From contig CABTWP010000082.1 in the NCBI GenBank assembly GCA_902488525.1, positions 1 to 5,412 of the forward strand: a stretch of 5,412 nucleotides of DNA, given 5' to 3'. This stretch comes from an uncultured Collinsella sp. Its GTDB lineage: Bacteria; Actinomycetota; Coriobacteriia; Coriobacteriales; Coriobacteriaceae. The notes beneath the pieces were generated by a model. It was given only the letters and a program-made list of their open reading frames with translations. It made no database searches and was not told the DNA's origin. Positions 3,455-5,412 of this stretch are shown piece after piece; the first letter of the stretch is position 1; every line of letters starts with the position of its first letter. A program made the position numbers and the translations under genes.

Positions 3455-5302
3455 ATGTGCGGAATTGTCGGCTACACCGGCTCTGATATTGCAAAGAACA
3501 TCCTGGTCACGGGCCTCAAGCGTATGGAGTATCGCGGCTATGACTCCTCGGGCGTCGCGCTCGAGGTGGGCGAGGGCGCCGCGGCGCACCTCGATGTCAT
3601 CCGCCGCGTGGGCAAGGTCGCGGGCTTGGAGAGCGAGCTTTCCAACATTGACAGCGACGCTACCTGCGGTATCGGCCACACCCGTTGGGCCACCCACGGC
3701 AAGCCCTCCGTCGTTAACGCTCACCCCCACACCAGCTGTGACGGTCGTATCGCCATCGTCCACAACGGCATCATCGAGAACTTCGCCGAGCTGCGCGAAG
3801 AGCTGGAGGGCCGCGGCCACCACTTTAAGAGCGAGACCGATACCGAGGTCTTCGCGCATCTGATCGAAGAGGCTTATGCCGAGACGCACGACCTGATGGC
3901 CTCCGTGCGCGAGGCTTGCACCCACGTGGTCGGTGCCTATGGCCTGGCCGCCGTGTGCGCTGACGAGCCCGGCGTGATCGCCGTGGCCCGCAAGGATTCC
4001 CCGATCGTGGTCGGCGTGGGCGAGACCGGCGCCTATGTCGCCTCCGATGTCATCGCGCTCATCGACGCCACCCGCGATGTCGTGGTGCTCGAGGACGGTC
4101 AGTTTGCCAAGCTCGCGCCCGCAGGCGTCGAGTACACCGACGAGGCCGGCAACGTTATCGAGCCCAAGGTCACCCACATCGACTGGGACCTGGATATGGC
4201 AGAAAAGGGCGGTTATCCCGACTTTATGCTCAAGGAGATTCACGAGCAGCCGCGCGTCGTGCGCGACACGCTGGTTGGTCGTATGACACCGGCCGGCGAG
4301 CTCGACATCGACGAGCTGGGCCTTTCGCTCGAGGAACTCAACGACATCGACCGCGTCTACGTAATCGCTTGCGGCACCAGCTATCACGCTGGCCTCATTG
4401 CCAAGAATCTCATTGAGGGCTGGGCTCGCATCCCCACCGAGGTGGAGGCGGCCAGCGAGTTCCGCTATCGCAACCCCATCATCACGCCGACGACGCTCGT
4501 CGTGGCCGTGTCCCAGTCGGGCGAGACGGCCGACACTCTCGCCGCCATCCGCGACGCGCGCATCAAGGGCGCCAAGGTCTTCGGCATCACCAACGTGGTG
4601 GGCAGCCCCGTGGCGCGTGAGAGCGACGGCGTCATCTACACTAAGGCCAACAAGGAGATCGCGGTCGCCTCGACCAAGAGCTTCATCGGCCAGGTCGTGA
4701 GCCTTACGCTTTTGGCCCTGCTGCTGGCGCAGGTCAAGTACCGCTTGACCACCAAGCAGGCGCGCATGCTGTTCCGCGAGCTTTCCGATACGGCCGAGCA
4801 GATCCAGTGGATTTTGGATACCCAGACCGAGGCCGTTCATGAAGCTGCCCTGATGTGCAAGGACGCGCAGTCCGCACTGTTCGTGGGCCGTGGCATGGGT
4901 GCCGCCATTTCCTACGAGGGCGCGCTTAAGCTCAAAGAGGTCAGCTACCTGCACGCCGAGGCATATGCCGCCGGTGAGATGAAGCACGGCCCTATTGCCC
5001 TGATCGACCCGGGCTTCCCTGTCATCGCCGTGGCCACCAAGAGTGCCACCTACGACAAGACCGTGTCGAACCTTATGGAGTGCAAGGCGCGCGGCGCCAA
5101 GGTCATCGTCGTTGCCACCGAGGGCGACGAGGAGATCAACAAGATCGCCGACTGCATCATCCGCGTGCCGGCAGTCCGCGACGTGTTCAGCCCCATTACG
5201 GCGAGCGTTCCACTGCAGCTGCTCGCCCGCGAGGTCGCCATCCTGCGCGGCTGCGACGTCGACCAGCCCCGAAACCTGGCGAAAAGCGTTACTGTCGAGT
5301 AA
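3455..5302 (+). CDS. glmS: Glutamine--fructose-6-phosphate aminotransferase (isomerizing)
   Basis: GlmS makes glucosamine-6-phosphate from fructose-6-phosphate and glutamine in the cytosol, the first committed step to UDP-GlcNAc, peptidoglycan and other amino-sugar polymers. The 615-residue length is close to the 609 of E. coli. The N-terminal Ntn glutaminase domain (about 2-240) has MCGIVGYTG with C2 as nucleophile once Met is removed, GHTRWATHG (74-82), HNGIIENF (103-110) and TDTEVF (128-133). Two SIS domains follow (about 293-430 and 465-605). They carry CGTSYHAG from C306, SQSGET (353-358), STKSF from S406, KLKE ending at E495, KHGP with H511, and the terminal LAKSVTVE with K610 for sugar binding. 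All expected catalytic residues are present. The 3455 start is fixed by C2; starting at 3392 would bury the nucleophile behind 21 residues. It stands alone with its own promoter region and terminator. Confidence 0.98.
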   Translation: MCGIVGYTGSDIAKNILVTGLKRMEYRGYDSSGVALEVGEGAAAHLDVIRRVGKVAGLESELSNIDSDATCGIGHTRWATHGKPSVVNAHPHTSCDGRIAIVHNGIIENFAELREELEGRGHHFKSETDTEVFAHLIEEAYAETHDLMASVREACTHVVGAYGLAAVCADEPGVIAVARKDSPIVVGVGETGAYVASDVIALIDATRDVVVLEDGQFAKLAPAGVEYTDEAGNVIEPKVTHIDWDLDMAEKGGYPDFMLKEIHEQPRVVRDTLVGRMTPAGELDIDELGLSLEELNDIDRVYVIACGTSYHAGLIAKNLIEGWARIPTEVEAASEFRYRNPIITPTTLVVAVSQSGETADTLAAIRDARIKGAKVFGITNVVGSPVARESDGVIYTKANKEIAVASTKSFIGQVVSLTLLALLLAQVKYRLTTKQARMLFRELSDTAEQIQWILDTQTEAVHEAALMCKDAQSALFVGRGMGAAISYEGALKLKEVSYLHAEAYAAGEMKHGPIALIDPGFPVIAVATKSATYDKTVSNLMECKARGAKVIVVATEGDEEINKIADCIIRVPAVRDVFSPITASVPLQLLAREVAILRGCDVDQPRNLAKSVTVE

Positions 5303-5326
5303 TCGAGTTCCGTCATCCTAACAACT

Positions 5327-5360
5327 AAGGCCCGGCTCCGTTGCAGCGGAGCCGGGCCTT
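5327..5360 (+). terminator. Intrinsic terminator of glmS
   Basis: AAGGCCCGGCTCCG (5327-5340) and CGGAGCCGGGCCTT (5347-5360) form a perfect 14-bp GC-rich stem with loop TTGCAG, 24 bases after the glmS stop. The following TTGTTGCATTT is only moderately T-rich, so termination may be helped by stem strength. Confidence 0.85.
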
Positions 5361-5377
5361 GTTGCATTTGCTCGGAT

Positions 5378-5412
5378 AAAACCTGCCAAAATAAACCTGT
5401 CCCTTTTTGGCA
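5378..5412 (-). repeat. Dispersed short repeat, right copy with intact hairpin
   Basis: The most intact copy of the repeat also found at 1-34 and, inverted, at 3200-3231. TGCCAAAA (5384-5391) and TTTTGGCA (5405-5412) are perfect 8-bp arms around a 13-base loop containing ACCTGTCCC (5395-5403, GGGACAGGT on the minus strand). The element reaches the window end and may continue. Its position after a terminator is typical of intergenic palindromic repeats. Confidence 0.75.

Noticed and set aside
3215..4987. Long minus-strand open frame opposite glmS (590 codons)
   Set aside because: It is a low-complexity antisense shadow rich in Gly, Ala, Val, Asp and His, over an unmistakable glmS, and crosses the glmS promoter region.
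1..5412. CRISPR array, tRNA, rRNA or phage genes
   Set aside because: No regularly spaced repeats, no cloverleaf with a CCA-type end, and no integrase, capsid or toxin-antitoxin motifs were found on either strand by eye.

Overview
This is GC-rich chromosomal DNA with strongly GC-biased codon use. It fits a high-GC Gram-positive gut actinobacterium, and the protein texture and intergenic repeat style suggest Coriobacteriia, perhaps Collinsella. That placement is an impression from the sequence, not a database result.

Layout: (1) 1-214 is a repeat-bearing tail downstream of larE. It holds one copy of a short dispersed repeat at the left edge, two hairpins, and a frame that stays open from the larE stop to the edge. 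(2) 215-1093, minus strand, is larE, an ATP-dependent sulfur insertase for the nickel-pincer nucleotide cofactor. (3) 1094-1266 is a divergent promoter region. (4) 1267-1917, plus strand, is a HAD subfamily IA phosphatase or phosphomutase-like enzyme. (5) 1918-2030 carries a 21-bp perfect-stem bidirectional terminator between convergent genes. (6) 2031-3143, minus strand, is a LacI-family repressor. (7) 3144-3454 is a 311-bp divergent regulatory region with a LacI-type operator, an extended -10, two repeat elements, a three-half-site palindrome cluster and the glmS promoter. (8) 3455-5302, plus strand, is complete glmS, followed by a terminator and another repeat copy at the right edge.

The four genes are separate transcription units (larE divergent from HAD, HAD convergent with lacI, lacI divergent from glmS), so no operon is visible. 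GlmS makes glucosamine-6-phosphate for cell-wall precursors. The LacI protein probably senses a sugar or related metabolite and may repress itself. The HAD enzyme acts on an unknown small phosphate ester. LarE serves a nickel enzyme whose other biosynthetic genes (larB, larC, larA) are not here.

I see no convincing new multi-gene system. The items most worth following are intergenic: a short repeat family with the core GGGRCAGGT displayed in hairpin loops, the TGGTAT half-site array upstream of glmS, and the open, repeat-like tail after larE. One biochemical point also stands out: LarE has a CxxC pair plus a third cysteine, which may mark the iron-sulfur-dependent type.
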